Of a stretch of 64,000 bases of DNA, positions 8,331-17,626 are shown piece by piece (positions within the stretch are counted from its first letter, which is position 1; each line of letters begins with the position of its first letter). The stretch lies in contig OZ244166.1 in NCBI GenBank assembly GCA_965216445.1, forward strand, positions 1,674,001 through 1,738,000, written 5' to 3'. The DNA comes from MA-ANB-1 sp965216445. Lineage in GTDB: Bacteria > Actinomycetota > Acidimicrobiia > Spongiisociales > ZC4RG35. Below the pieces are notes generated by a model. The model saw nothing but the letters and a program-made list of their open reading frames with translations. It had not been told where the DNA came from and did not search any database. Made by a program: the position numbers and the translations under genes.

Positions 8331-9482
8331 TCACGTCAGTTGGTTTTCTCCAGGCACCGGTGTTCGCAACAGCCAGATCGAGTTGGCAATACCTAGGGCG
8401 AGCGTCATGGCGATGTAGAAAGAACCACCCTGGGAGAGGAACGGCAGAGGCAACCCGGTAATCGGCATGATCCCAACGGTCATTCCGATGTTGATGAAAA
8501 CGTGGAACATCATCATCGCGGCGGTTCCAACCGCGATCAGAGCTCCGAATCGATCTCGGGCGTTCGCAGAGATAACCAAAAGCCGCCAGATGATGACGAA
8601 GAAACCGACGAGCACCACAAGGCCACCAATGAACCCAAGCTGCTCTCCTACTGCGGTGAAGATGAAGTCGGTTTCCTGTTCGGGCACGTACTCGAAGTTG
8701 GTCTGTGTCCCATTGAACAAGCCTGAACCGGTCAGCTGACCCGACCCGATAGCCAACTTCGACTGCCGCAGGTTATATCCAATTCCTTGCGGATCGATCG
8801 TTGGATCAAACAAAACACGGAATCGGTCAAGTTGGTAGTCCTTGATGAATCCAAACCGCCAGAAAGCCAGAGACCCCACAACCCCCGCGACACCCAGCGT
8901 CACCATCTGTCGCCAATTCGCACCGGCTGCGAACAACATCACATAGAGGATGAACCCGAAGACCATCGTTGTCCCCAGGTCGGGCTCGCGCAGAATCATG
9001 TATCCGGGGACTGCCACAATGAGGAAGGCCTGGAGAATCTTGGGCCAGGTCAAGGTTCGCTTCTCCAGCTCGCCGTGCATTTCTGGAGCCAGGAGACTGG
9101 CCAGGGCGATGATGACCGCGACCTTGGCGAATTCAGCCGGCTGAAGGTTGAAGAACCCGAGCGGAATCCACCTCTGTACGTTCTCGATGGGATCAAACGC
9201 GAATACCGCGAGAAGAAGGACGAGGATGATCGCTGATGCGATAGGTATCCAGGATCGATACTCGCGGTAGTCGATATTGGAGGCGATGAAGTACACGATG
9301 ATCCCGGCGGCAACAAAAATCATCTGCCGTTCCATCGAGAAAGAGCCGTTGTTCCGTGTTGCCGAATAGATCATCAGCAGACCAAACCCGGAGAGCAAGA
9401 GCATCGTCGCCAGGAGAATCCAGTCGGACCGATTGTTCCGCCTAACAACGGCCACCTCACGAATCCGAGTTGCAAGAGACAT
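8331..9482 (-). CDS. rodA: RodA, SEDS peptidoglycan polymerase
   Basis: A 383-residue multi-pass membrane protein of the SEDS family, the glycosyltransferase of the elongation machinery that polymerises lipid II. Family signatures include GLLMIYSAT in the first membrane segment, LQPAEFAKVAVI, the REPDLGT catalytic-region motif, and LPLPFLSQGGSF near the end. Its ATG overlaps the mrdA stop by one base (TGATG), consistent with coupled synthesis of RodA and its transpeptidase partner. Downstream lies the hairpin array. Confidence 0.95.
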   Translation of the reverse strand: MSLATRIREVAVVRRNNRSDWILLATMLLLSGFGLLMIYSATRNNGSFSMERQMIFVAAGIIVYFIASNIDYREYRSWIPIASAIILVLLLAVFAFDPIENVQRWIPLGFFNLQPAEFAKVAVIIALASLLAPEMHGELEKRTLTWPKILQAFLIVAVPGYMILREPDLGTTMVFGFILYVMLFAAGANWRQMVTLGVAGVVGSLAFWRFGFIKDYQLDRFRVLFDPTIDPQGIGYNLRQSKLAIGSGQLTGSGLFNGTQTNFEYVPEQETDFIFTAVGEQLGFIGGLVVLVGFFVIIWRLLVISANARDRFGALIAVGTAAMMMFHVFINIGMTVGIMPITGLPLPFLSQGGSFYIAMTLALGIANSIWLLRTPVPGENQLT

Positions 9483-11443
9483 CAGTCCGCGTCCGCTCCT
9501 TCGACAATCGGGGTTGGCTCGTTACCCATAAGGTACTGAAGAATATGGCGTGCTACAGGAGCAGCTATCCGGCTGCCCGAGCCACCTTCATCAATCAGGA
9601 CCACAACGACGTACTGAGGGTCGTCGATCGGTGCTACTGCCGCGAACCAGGCATGGTTGTCCTTGTTCTGGGTTGACTGACCGGTACCTGTCTTCCCGCC
9701 AACCTGGTCGAGTCCATCGCCGAAGTCGGCAAAGGCAGTTGCTGCAGTGCCACTCGTTACAACGCGGTTTAGGTCGGTGAGGAGAGACTGCCGTACGTCT
9801 TCTGGGATGTTGACCTGACGGACCGGCTCGCCTTCAACGGGTGTGACAACTCCGTCGGAAGAAACCAATTCCTTCACAACCCGAGGTTCCAGCACGGTCC
9901 CACCGTTGGCCAGCGCAGCGTACGAGACGGCCACCTGCAAGGGAGTCGATACAAATGCACCCTGACCGATCGCCAGGTCGAGAAGGTCTCCACCAAGCCA
10001 CGGGCTGGCGAACTCGAGACGACTCGGCTCCAACCGCGGCGGCTCATCTGGATTCTCGATTTGATGTTCGGCCCATTCCTCAAAGAGCTCACGAGTGGGC
10101 ACGATGCCGTTGGCTTCACCGGTGAGGTCGATACCGGTTTTTGACCCGTAGCCAAGAGACTTGGCCCAATCCTGGATCACGTTCTCCCTTGGCGTGTTCT
10201 GGAAGGCGCGCCAGGTACCGAGGGCCACGTTCCAGAAGTAGATGTTGCAAGAGTTCTCCAGGGCGCCATGGATATCGAGCCAACCGAGATCACCCGGTGC
10301 GTACCAGTCGTTCTTTCGGTTGGGCGTGCCCGGTTCGTCGGACAGAAACAGTGTCCCGTCGCAATGAATCAGGTCGTTGGGGATGTCGACACCCTCGATG
10401 TCCTCTTCAAACGGCAAGTTCTCAGCTTCACGCACCATGTATGTGATTGCCTTGAAGGTTGACGCGGGCGGATACTGCCCAGAGATTGCAAGATTGTTGA
10501 AGGCCTGCGACTCCTGTAGAGCCGCAAAGGTGGAAGTATCCAAACCCGCCACGAACAACTGGGGGTCGAAGTCCGGGTAGGAGGCAAGCGAGAGAACTTC
10601 GAAGGTCTTGGCATCGAGCACAACAGCCGCCGCCCGCTGGGTCTCGTTGAACACCTCACGATCAGCAGCGCGCAGGTCGTCTTTGACGCTGTTGGAGAGG
10701 TCCACGGCGTCCTCCAGTGCACGCTCGACTAGCTCCTGGAGTTTGAGATCCAACGTGAGATACACCGCATCGCCGGGCTCGGGGTCACGACCGGGCCGTT
10801 CATCAATGATCTCGCCGGCGCGGACCCGATACTCGACCTGGCCGGGAACACCTTCGAGAAACTCGTCATAGACCTTCTCGACGCCCAGTTTTCCAATCCG
10901 GACGGACGGATCCAGATCAGGTCTCTCCTCGAGATCTGAAGCTTCGGGCAACCCGAGATGTCCGATGGTGTGTGCAAGTGTCGGACCCGCGAGGTACACG
11001 CGCTCGGGCACGCTGACGATTTCGACCCCAGGCAGCATGTCCAAGCGTTCGTTTATCCGCGTCGCCGTCTCTGAGGAAACAGTTGCAACCTGAAACCTCC
11101 CGTTGATCCCGGCCTCCTCATAGAGGGCGTCTAGTTCAGTTGGGTCCATGCCCAATAGGGCCGACAGAGTCTGCACCAGGTCGAGACGTTCATCGGGCTG
11201 GACGAAAGTCCGGTCGATTACCACCGCTGGTACCAGCCGGCTGGTAGCCAGGAGGTCGCCGTTGCGGTCGAAGATGTCGCCTCGCGGAGCGTAGGAGCTT
11301 CGGGCGATCCAGGTGAGTTCCTCAGCTGCTTCGGCGTAGGCAGGACCCTCGGCGACCTGGACAAACCAAAGTCGTAGTCCGACGATGGCGAACATCACCA
11401 TGAAAACAACTCCGAGGCTGGTGAGACGCAATGCGTACTTCAT
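9482..11443 (-). CDS. mrdA: Penicillin-binding protein 2
   Basis: A 653-residue class B PBP, the cross-linking transpeptidase of the elongasome. An N-terminal membrane anchor (about residues 8-30) is followed by the dimerisation domain and then the transpeptidase domain with SxxK as STFK, SxN as SCN (ENSCNIYFW) and KTGTGQ near residue 590. All three active-site motifs are intact. It lies between mreD and rodA with one-base start/stop overlaps on both sides. Confidence 0.95.
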   Translation of the reverse strand: MKYALRLTSLGVVFMVMFAIVGLRLWFVQVAEGPAYAEAAEELTWIARSSYAPRGDIFDRNGDLLATSRLVPAVVIDRTFVQPDERLDLVQTLSALLGMDPTELDALYEEAGINGRFQVATVSSETATRINERLDMLPGVEIVSVPERVYLAGPTLAHTIGHLGLPEASDLEERPDLDPSVRIGKLGVEKVYDEFLEGVPGQVEYRVRAGEIIDERPGRDPEPGDAVYLTLDLKLQELVERALEDAVDLSNSVKDDLRAADREVFNETQRAAAVVLDAKTFEVLSLASYPDFDPQLFVAGLDTSTFAALQESQAFNNLAISGQYPPASTFKAITYMVREAENLPFEEDIEGVDIPNDLIHCDGTLFLSDEPGTPNRKNDWYAPGDLGWLDIHGALENSCNIYFWNVALGTWRAFQNTPRENVIQDWAKSLGYGSKTGIDLTGEANGIVPTRELFEEWAEHQIENPDEPPRLEPSRLEFASPWLGGDLLDLAIGQGAFVSTPLQVAVSYAALANGGTVLEPRVVKELVSSDGVVTPVEGEPVRQVNIPEDVRQSLLTDLNRVVTSGTAATAFADFGDGLDQVGGKTGTGQSTQNKDNHAWFAAVAPIDDPQYVVVVLIDEGGSGSRIAAPVARHILQYLMGNEPTPIVEGADAD

Positions 11444-11943
11444 TAGTACCTCAATGCCGCAGGGTCATGGTCCACGAGACGGACAATCAAGGGCGCTAGA
11501 AGGAAGGCCAGCAAAGTGTTGGCAAGGGGAACGGACAACAAACGACTGAAGACATGCTCACCAAGAAGCGTCGACTGACCAAAAAGAGTTCCCAACAACA
11601 CCAAGAGAAGGACTCCGGCCAAGGTGATGATCCCGGCCCAAAGAGCCGTGGCAATTCGACCGATGTCGGCTCGCTCACGAGTTCGGATTGCCAAGTAGGC
11701 GGCTGCAGTGAAGACAATCGCACGCAACCCAAGGAGCGAACTGCCGATCAAATCGACCGCGAGACCCGAAAGAAACGCTACTCCCAGAACAATCTCAGGT
11801 CGGATCCTGGTGAGAGCCAACACAATCGAAACCAGCAGAACAAGATCTGGAGTGATTATCCGTACCCGCCCAAAGAAGGTCGTCTGCAACACAATTGCCG
11901 TCAACACCACCAGGAATACCGTGGCAAACGTTCGCGCCCGCAT
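11443..11943 (-). CDS. mreD: Rod shape-determining membrane protein MreD
   Basis: A 166-residue protein made almost entirely of hydrophobic segments, with about five to six predicted membrane helices. MreD proteins are poorly conserved; the identification rests on size, hydrophobic profile and location between mreC and mrdA. Both junctions are one-base overlaps, so it belongs to the same transcript. Confidence 0.88.
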   Translation of the reverse strand: MRARTFATVFLVVLTAIVLQTTFFGRVRIITPDLVLLVSIVLALTRIRPEIVLGVAFLSGLAVDLIGSSLLGLRAIVFTAAAYLAIRTRERADIGRIATALWAGIITLAGVLLLVLLGTLFGQSTLLGEHVFSRLLSVPLANTLLAFLLAPLIVRLVDHDPAALRY

Positions 11944-12884
11944 CAGCCTCCGCCTCCGGTCGTCGTCGTACCGTCGCCCGTCGTGGTCGTTGACGGAATA
12001 GTCGTAGTGGTCGCCGAGGCAGGAGCTTCGTCCTGGCCGGCAGCCGATATCGGATCGGTGGGCCAGGCCAACACCACCACAAGCCGCAGCGTGTCGATGT
12101 CAACATAGGGACGCACCGTCGCCGAGACTGAGCCGCTGATCAGCTCCCCGTCCCCGATGACTTCCCCGACTGCCAGTCCGACTGGAAATGACACACTCGT
12201 GGCAGATGTCAGAACGCGGTCCCCGGCAAGCACCGGCTCTCTCCCATCGATTATCTGGAGCCGCATTTCCGCCGAGCTGACCTGCGAGGTAAGCGAACCC
12301 ACTTGGTTGCCGACGAGAACAGCGACCCCTTCACGAGAGGATGTGATTGGAACGATCGTCGCACTGACCGAAGTAACGCTTGCCACTGAACCCACCACAT
12401 ACCCGTTTGTGTCGATGACGGGCTGTCCAACAGCAATCCCGTTGGAAGACCCGCGATCGATTATGAACCCAGCATCAAATGGATCGGGTCTTCCAATGAC
12501 GTTGGCGAGAGTGGTGCCGAACTCTCCGTCGAGTTCGTCGAGGGAGTAGAGGTCCTCCAGAAGAGCGAGACGGGCGAGCTGGTCCTGAACAGCTACCAAC
12601 TCGGCTTCTGCCTCAGCGAGCGCAGCCTTGAGTGCCCGGTTCTCCTCACGGATACCGGCGATGTCGCCGAGGCTCTCGATAGCGTCAGCTACCGGATTGA
12701 CCACATAAGACGCCGCCCGCTGCACCGGCGAGATGATCGCCTGAGTGCCCGTGCGCATCACACTCACCACTCCGCCCCCCTCCAGGCGAACGCTGAGAGT
12801 CATCAACAAAATGCCAAGAACTACCAGGGTTACGAAAGTAGGCAGAGCGCGGTCGTTGCGGGGTTGGCGGTCTCTGGTCAGCAT
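11943..12884 (-). CDS. mreC: Rod shape-determining protein MreC
   Basis: A 313-residue periplasmic/extracytoplasmic scaffold of the elongasome. A single membrane anchor (TFVTLVVLGILLM) lies near the N-terminus, then a coiled coil (EENRALKAALAEAEAELV) and the beta-rich MreC domain with the GxxxGIxxGQPV-type segment SSNGIAVGQPVID. The C-terminus is a Thr/Gly-rich disordered tail. The start at 12884 (MLTRDRQPRND) leaves 22 bp after mreB; the longer frame would overlap mreB by about 70 bp and encodes an uncharacteristic Cys-rich lead. Confidence 0.93.
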   Translation of the reverse strand: MLTRDRQPRNDRALPTFVTLVVLGILLMTLSVRLEGGGVVSVMRTGTQAIISPVQRAASYVVNPVADAIESLGDIAGIREENRALKAALAEAEAELVAVQDQLARLALLEDLYSLDELDGEFGTTLANVIGRPDPFDAGFIIDRGSSNGIAVGQPVIDTNGYVVGSVASVTSVSATIVPITSSREGVAVLVGNQVGSLTSQVSSAEMRLQIIDGREPVLAGDRVLTSATSVSFPVGLAVGEVIGDGELISGSVSATVRPYVDIDTLRLVVVLAWPTDPISAAGQDEAPASATTTTIPSTTTTGDGTTTTGGGG

Positions 12885-12906
12885 AGGGCGGGACTGATTG
12901 AGGAAA

Positions 12907-13938
12907 TCATGGCCGGGATGACGACACCAGCACATTTTGCAGCGTGTCGAACTCCTCCAGGCATTTCCCCGAACCAATCACCACCGACTGAAGCGGCTTG
13001 GCCGCAGTCACAATTGGCATACCAGTCTCATGGGCAAGACGGTGATCAAGCCCGACCAGCAATGCTCCTCCTCCGGTGAGCACAATTCCCCGTTCCACGA
13101 TGTCCGCCGCAAGTTCTGGCGGAGTCTTGTCCAGGGTGTACTTGACTGCATCCACGATGGCCTGGGCTGGCTCCTCGATGGCCTCCCGAATCTCGGGGCT
13201 GGATAACAGAATTGTCTTGGGCAGACCGGTGACCAGGTCCCTGCCTCGAACCTCAGCCGAGGGCTCGTCGGCATAGGGCCACGCTGAACCGACTGCCATT
13301 TTGAGTTGTTCGGCGGTGCGCTCCCCGACCAGAACGTTGTATTCCTTCTTGATCCAGTCGATGATCGCTGTATCCAGTTCGTCTCCTCCAACACGGATAC
13401 TTCTTGAAACAACAATCCCACCAAGTGAAATCACTGCAACCTCGGTCGTGCCTCCACCAATGTCAACAACCATCGAGCCGGCTGGTTCACCAATGGGCAG
13501 GCCCGAGCCTATGGCCGCCGCCATCGGCTCCTCAATTGTGTAGGCCCTCCTGGCACCAGCGTGGTAGGCGGCCTCCTCAACCGCTCGGCGCTCCACGGGG
13601 GTAATACCCGACGGAACACACACCACAATGCGGGGTCGGGCCCACTTGCGTCGATGCACCTTCTGAATGAAGTAGCGGAGCATCTTCTCTGTGATGTCGA
13701 AGTCGGCGATCACACCGTCGCGCAACGGGCGAATCGCCGTGATCGACGCGGGGGTGCGACCGATCATCCTCTTCGCCTCCATACCAACAGCAAGTGCCTT
13801 GCCAGTCAGTGAATTGATGGCCACAACCGACGGCTCGTTGAGCACGATGCCACCACCACGCACATAAACCAATGTGTTCGCGGTGCCAAGATCGATGGCC
13901 ATGTCCTGGCCGGCGAATGAAAGAAGGGTTTCAGCCAT
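12907..13938 (-). CDS. mreB: Actin-like rod shape protein MreB
   Basis: A 343-residue bacterial actin that directs lateral wall synthesis. Phosphate 1 motif AIDLGTANTLVY, phosphate 2 motif VVDIGGGTTEVAV and the adenosine region IVLTGGGALL are all present, and the length is normal for MreB. It heads the run mreB-mreC-mreD-mrdA-rodA. Its presence suggests lateral, rod-type elongation rather than purely polar growth. Confidence 0.97.
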   Translation of the reverse strand: MAETLLSFAGQDMAIDLGTANTLVYVRGGGIVLNEPSVVAINSLTGKALAVGMEAKRMIGRTPASITAIRPLRDGVIADFDITEKMLRYFIQKVHRRKWARPRIVVCVPSGITPVERRAVEEAAYHAGARRAYTIEEPMAAAIGSGLPIGEPAGSMVVDIGGGTTEVAVISLGGIVVSRSIRVGGDELDTAIIDWIKKEYNVLVGERTAEQLKMAVGSAWPYADEPSAEVRGRDLVTGLPKTILLSSPEIREAIEEPAQAIVDAVKYTLDKTPPELAADIVERGIVLTGGGALLVGLDHRLAHETGMPIVTAAKPLQSVVIGSGKCLEEFDTLQNVLVSSSRP

Positions 13939-14031
13939 AGATGGAGAGGGCTCCTGGGCGACTAACGGATTCTACATCCGACCGAAGTTTTGTGCCATGT
14001 GGAAAACTCGACGGATTGCACGATTCGGAAA

Positions 14032-14436
14032 CTATCCGAAGAAGATTCCCAATTCTCGTTCTGCGGACTCGACGCTATCCGACCCGTGGACCAGGTTCTG
14101 GGTGACGGCCAAACCAAAGTCGCCTCGGATAGTCCCCGGTGCCGCCTGCTTGGGATCGGTCGCTCCCATTAGTGTTCTGGCCACCGAGACTGCCGAATCT
14201 CCCGACCACTCCATGGCTACCACCGGGCCCGATGTGATGAACTCGAGCAGTTCTGGGAAGAATCCCTTGTCGACGTGTTCTGCGTAGTGTCGCCGCGCCA
14301 GGTCTTCGTCGATTTCGAGTCTGCGGACGTTCTCCAGGCCAAGGCCCTTACGTTCGAAGCGTGACACGATTTCGCCGACGAGTCCGCGGGAGACGCCATC
14401 GGGCTTGACCATTATGAAGGTGTTTTCTTGAGACAT
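14032..14436 (-). CDS. ndk: Nucleoside diphosphate kinase
   Basis: A 134-residue enzyme equalising NTP and dNTP pools. It starts with the conserved TFIMVKPDGVSRGLVGEI segment, and the phosphorylated active-site histidine is in NLVHGSDS near residue 115. Length is typical. It lies between folC and mreB on the same strand, with 93 bp before mreB that could carry the mre promoter. Confidence 0.97.
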   Translation of the reverse strand: MSQENTFIMVKPDGVSRGLVGEIVSRFERKGLGLENVRRLEIDEDLARRHYAEHVDKGFFPELLEFITSGPVVAMEWSGDSAVSVARTLMGATDPKQAAPGTIRGDFGLAVTQNLVHGSDSVESAERELGIFFG

Positions 14437-14457
14437 ATCGGATGAAAGGGTACCGGC

Positions 14458-15756
14458 TTACAAATGTTGAGGTCCGGTCAGGATTTCCCGTGCTTCGCCG
14501 ACGAGGTACAGCGAGCCGACAACCAACACATGACCGTCCCGGCCGGCTTCGGCCCTGGCCATGTCGAGGGCGTTCTCGACGGACTCACCCAGTAGCGTCG
14601 GCAGACCCGAGCGTTCGGCCACCAGCTCGCCCAGATGTCCGGGATTGATTGCGCGTGGGGTGTCGGGTGCAGTAACAACGAACCCTGAGGCCACCGGAGT
14701 CAGCCGGTCAATGATCTTGTCGACGTCTTTGTCCCCCATTATTCCAAGCACAACTTGCCACTTGGCGGATGAGTACTCGGTTTGGAGAGAGTCGACGAGG
14801 GTCCCGACGCCATCGGCGTTGTGTGCGCCGTCGAGCAAGACAAGTGGACCCGTTTCGACCGGTTCCATGCGACCCGGGAGAGTCAATCCCAATAGCGCTT
14901 CGCGGACACCGTCGCCGTCGAGCTTGTGGTGAAACAGAGCTTCGGTAGCGGCAACCGCAACGGCAAGATTGTGAATCTGGTGGCGGCCATGAACCGGCAA
15001 AAACAGGTCTTCATATGACTCTTCGGCGCCGTCGATGGTCGCCCTCCATCCTCTGATGCCTTGCTCGAAGCTTGAGACTCCGAAGTCGCGTCCGAACATC
15101 CGGTGCTGGACTCCCATCTCTTTCGCCTTTTCGGTAGCAACTTCTAGCGCCTGATCGGGAAGATCACCCGTGACAAGAATCGCTGAAGTGCCGACTATCC
15201 CAAGTTTCTCAGCGGCGATCGTGGCAACGTCGTTCCCGAGGTACTCGGTGTGGTCAACTCCAATTCCGGTGACAACACAGACGTCTCCTTCGACCACGTT
15301 GGTCGCGTCGAGCCGGCCACCCAGTCCGACCTCCACCACCGCAGCATTCACCGCCTTCTCCGCGAAGAAGGCGAAGGCTCCAGCTGTCGTCAGTTCGAAA
15401 TATGTGCTTGGTTCCACCCCCTGGGTAACCAGGAGGTCGGCGAAGACAGCGACATCGGTGATGGCTAACGCGAACTCTTCCTCGGTTGCGTCCACTCCGT
15501 TGAATGAGAACCGTTCCCGCACGTGCTGGAGGTGCGGTGACGTGTAGGTACCCGTGCTGAGTCCGTGCCCGACGAGCAGTGCCGTAGCCATCCTGGTAGT
15601 CGAGGTCTTTCCATTGGTACCGGCAATGTGAATGACCGAGTACCCCTCATGGGGAGAACCCATGGCTTCCAGAAGGCCAGTCATTCTCTCTAACCCCGGT
15701 TTAACGCCTCCACCGATGTGACGGTCCAGGTAGGCGATTGTTTCTTGATAGTTCAT
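14458..15756 (-). CDS. folC: Folylpolyglutamate/dihydrofolate synthase FolC
   Basis: A 432-residue Mur-ligase-family enzyme that adds glutamate to (dihydro)folates. The P-loop HIAGTNGKTSTTRM is near residue 45, the second Mur-type motif GVDHTEYLG follows, and LLDGAHNADG marks the glutamate-ligase domain. The start is at 15756 (MNYQETIAYLD). No Shine-Dalgarno sequence precedes it: a strong hairpin (15760-15791) ends only three bases before the ATG, which is unusual. Confidence 0.95.
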   Translation of the reverse strand: MNYQETIAYLDRHIGGGVKPGLERMTGLLEAMGSPHEGYSVIHIAGTNGKTSTTRMATALLVGHGLSTGTYTSPHLQHVRERFSFNGVDATEEEFALAITDVAVFADLLVTQGVEPSTYFELTTAGAFAFFAEKAVNAAVVEVGLGGRLDATNVVEGDVCVVTGIGVDHTEYLGNDVATIAAEKLGIVGTSAILVTGDLPDQALEVATEKAKEMGVQHRMFGRDFGVSSFEQGIRGWRATIDGAEESYEDLFLPVHGRHQIHNLAVAVAATEALFHHKLDGDGVREALLGLTLPGRMEPVETGPLVLLDGAHNADGVGTLVDSLQTEYSSAKWQVVLGIMGDKDVDKIIDRLTPVASGFVVTAPDTPRAINPGHLGELVAERSGLPTLLGESVENALDMARAEAGRDGHVLVVGSLYLVGEAREILTGPQHL

Positions 15757-15759
15757 AGT

Positions 15760-15791
15760 GAAGGCCCCGGGAGGTTAACCCCGGGGCCTTC
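15760..15791 (-). terminator. GC-rich hairpin after the LPFTG gene, abutting folC
   Basis: A 12 bp perfect stem (GAAGGCCCCGGG with its complement) and 8-base loop. It lies 17 bp after the stop of the LPFTG protein gene and three bases before the folC ATG. There is no U-tract, so it may be a Rho-independent-like terminator without a tail or an RNA structure affecting folC translation. Confidence 0.6.
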
Positions 15792-15808
15792 CAATCGGTC
15801 ACTTGGTT

Positions 15809-17323
15809 TTAGATTTCGTTTTCAAGTCGCCCTGAAAAGCGAACCAATGTAAGTCCAGCGCCAAGCAACACCATCGAGGCGGCCACTAAGAACACATCGT
15901 CGGCACCTGTGAATGGGAGAACTTCGACATCCAACACTTCGACAATGCATGTTTCTTCATCGTCCGTGTTGTTGTCTGGGTTGCCGTCTTCGGTATCCGA
16001 CGTGACATCTACGACATTCACGGGGCAGAGTTCCGTGATATCTCCGAGCGCCTCGGTCTCAACGACAACGGTGATCACCACCGTGTCACCTGCCGCCATA
16101 TCTCCGAGGGAACAGGTGACCACTCCGGCGGCTTCGACGCAGGTGCCGGTGGTGGCACTGGCTGAGACATAGTTCACAGTCGCCGGGAGCGTGTCGGAAA
16201 CAACAACGTTCTCTGCAGTCGCGGGACCGTTGTTGTCTACTGAGATTTGATACGTGATCTGAGCTGTCGGATCGTCTTCATTCACAGTTACGGGATCGAC
16301 GAGGTCGATCTTCGAGATCTCGAGGTCAGCGGACTCAACTTCGGGCTCGTCGCAGTCGGCAACGGTGAAACTTCCGGCGGTATCGCCGGTGAGGTCAAAC
16401 CCGTCAGCGACGACCGCCTCCCAGGTGTAGTCACCCGGTTCGAGATCGCTGGAGCCGCTCTCTGTGAAGACAGCCACAACGCCATTGTCTGAGTCGTACA
16501 CGGTTACTGTCGCCGAGCTCGTGGGATCGATAGACACATCGACAGATCCTGGAACCTCACCATCGTCGGTGGTCGTACAGCTGTTGCCATCAACAACAAC
16601 GCTCCCGGCGCAATCGTCGATGGTGAACTCTCCGGACGTTTCCCCGCTGAGCTCAAACCCGTCGGCAGCGACGGCGTCCCAGTAGTAGGTCCCGGGCGCG
16701 AGATCTTCAGACCCGCCACTCCCAGTAAAGGACGTTACGACGTCCTGCATCGCGGCGTCCGAGTAGACAGTCACCGTCGCACCCGAGTCGGGAGAAATGT
16801 CCACCGATACGGAACCAGACGGGAAGCCTTGGTCGTCGACTTCGCATGCGGCCGGGGTAACGGTTACGGATACGTCCTCAACGACGGGTTCACAGTCGAG
16901 GTTGACGATCACGCCAGCCGAGAAGGTGTGATCGTCGCCCATGATCAAGGTCACCGTGACGGTGTCACCCAAAGTCAGCTCGCCGTCGGCGGTCACGCTT
17001 GCGTTCGGCTCACCTTCTACATCTTCCAGAACAACACTTGAACCACCCGAAGCCACAACCAGATCATTGTTGGGGTGAACCGAGTTCTGGTTGTCAGCAG
17101 TGATACTGCTCACAGTGCAGACCTGGCCTTCGAACTCTCCTGTAGGAACTGTCGCCAAAAGGGTTTCAGACCCGACCGGGGCATGAAGAACCGTGTCGAT
17201 CGGGATCGAGATAACCACCGCGGCTTGCGCAGGCGGAGCCTGGACCACCATCAGGGCAGCAACCATTGCCAGTGCAGAGCCAACCGTCAAGATCCTCTGC
17301 CGCATAGTGGGGCCGCTCCCCAT
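15809..17323 (-). CDS. LPFTG-anchored surface protein with DUF11 domain
   Basis: A secreted protein of about 504 residues. An N-terminal signal peptide (ILTVGSALAMVAALMVV, cleavage after PPAQA) is followed by an acidic beta-rich region, then two related repeats of about 75 residues (each with GTYYWDAVAADGFELSG-like text, second GDYTWEAVVADGFDLTG), a DUF11 domain (SKIDLVDPVT to ETCIVEV) and a sorting signal: LPFTG, a hydrophobic helix and a short tail. It is probably wall-attached by a sortase not seen here. The start at 17323 has an AGAGGA site about 11 nt upstream; 17305 is an alternative. The function is unknown, perhaps adhesion or surface layer. Confidence 0.85.
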   Translation of the reverse strand: MGSGPTMRQRILTVGSALAMVAALMVVQAPPAQAAVVISIPIDTVLHAPVGSETLLATVPTGEFEGQVCTVSSITADNQNSVHPNNDLVVASGGSSVVLEDVEGEPNASVTADGELTLGDTVTVTLIMGDDHTFSAGVIVNLDCEPVVEDVSVTVTPAACEVDDQGFPSGSVSVDISPDSGATVTVYSDAAMQDVVTSFTGSGGSEDLAPGTYYWDAVAADGFELSGETSGEFTIDDCAGSVVVDGNSCTTTDDGEVPGSVDVSIDPTSSATVTVYDSDNGVVAVFTESGSSDLEPGDYTWEAVVADGFDLTGDTAGSFTVADCDEPEVESADLEISKIDLVDPVTVNEDDPTAQITYQISVDNNGPATAENVVVSDTLPATVNYVSASATTGTCVEAAGVVTCSLGDMAAGDTVVITVVVETEALGDITELCPVNVVDVTSDTEDGNPDNNTDDEETCIVEVLDVEVLPFTGADDVFLVAASMVLLGAGLTLVRFSGRLENEI

Positions 17324-17339
17324 AGCTGTGATCATCCTC

Positions 17340-17474
17340 TAATTCCCATCCCTTTCATCGTGCGGGATGAGCCGGTCTCACCACTAGCTCCACCAGACCA
17401 AGGTGACCGAATAAAGGTCTGGCTTCAAAGCCTCCCATTTGCCCTAATAAGCCTCGCGACCACTAGGAGTGGCC
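17340..17474 (-). promoter_or_regulatory. Structured 5' leader of the LPFTG gene (candidate)
   Basis: Within the 300 bp between clpX and the LPFTG gene, the minus strand can form several stems: 17458-17474, 17421-17432, a 7 bp pairing of 393-399 with 416-422 (17393-17422), and 17366-17382. Two of these need G-U pairs that exist only in the minus-strand RNA, which supports an RNA structure on the LPFTG transcript. The second and third share bases and exclude each other. A GGGCAAA box is present, but the rest does not fit the cyclic-di-GMP-I consensus, so no riboswitch class is named. Confidence 0.35.
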
Positions 17475-17626
17475 GACAACCACATAGTTGTGTTGCGCAG
17501 GCAGATTGTCAATGACGCATAACGTCAATGCAACAAGCACTAGTCACACCATACTGATCCCGGCTAGCACCCGCTTGCGAAAGTCCTGGGTCGGTAGACC
17601 CAATCCGACAGCGTGAGGATCTGCGG

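Noticed and set aside
17340..17474. Cyclic-di-GMP-I riboswitch
   Set aside because: The GGGCAAA box is present, but the ACGCAAAGCC segment and the tetraloop receptor are not; only a generic structured leader is claimed.
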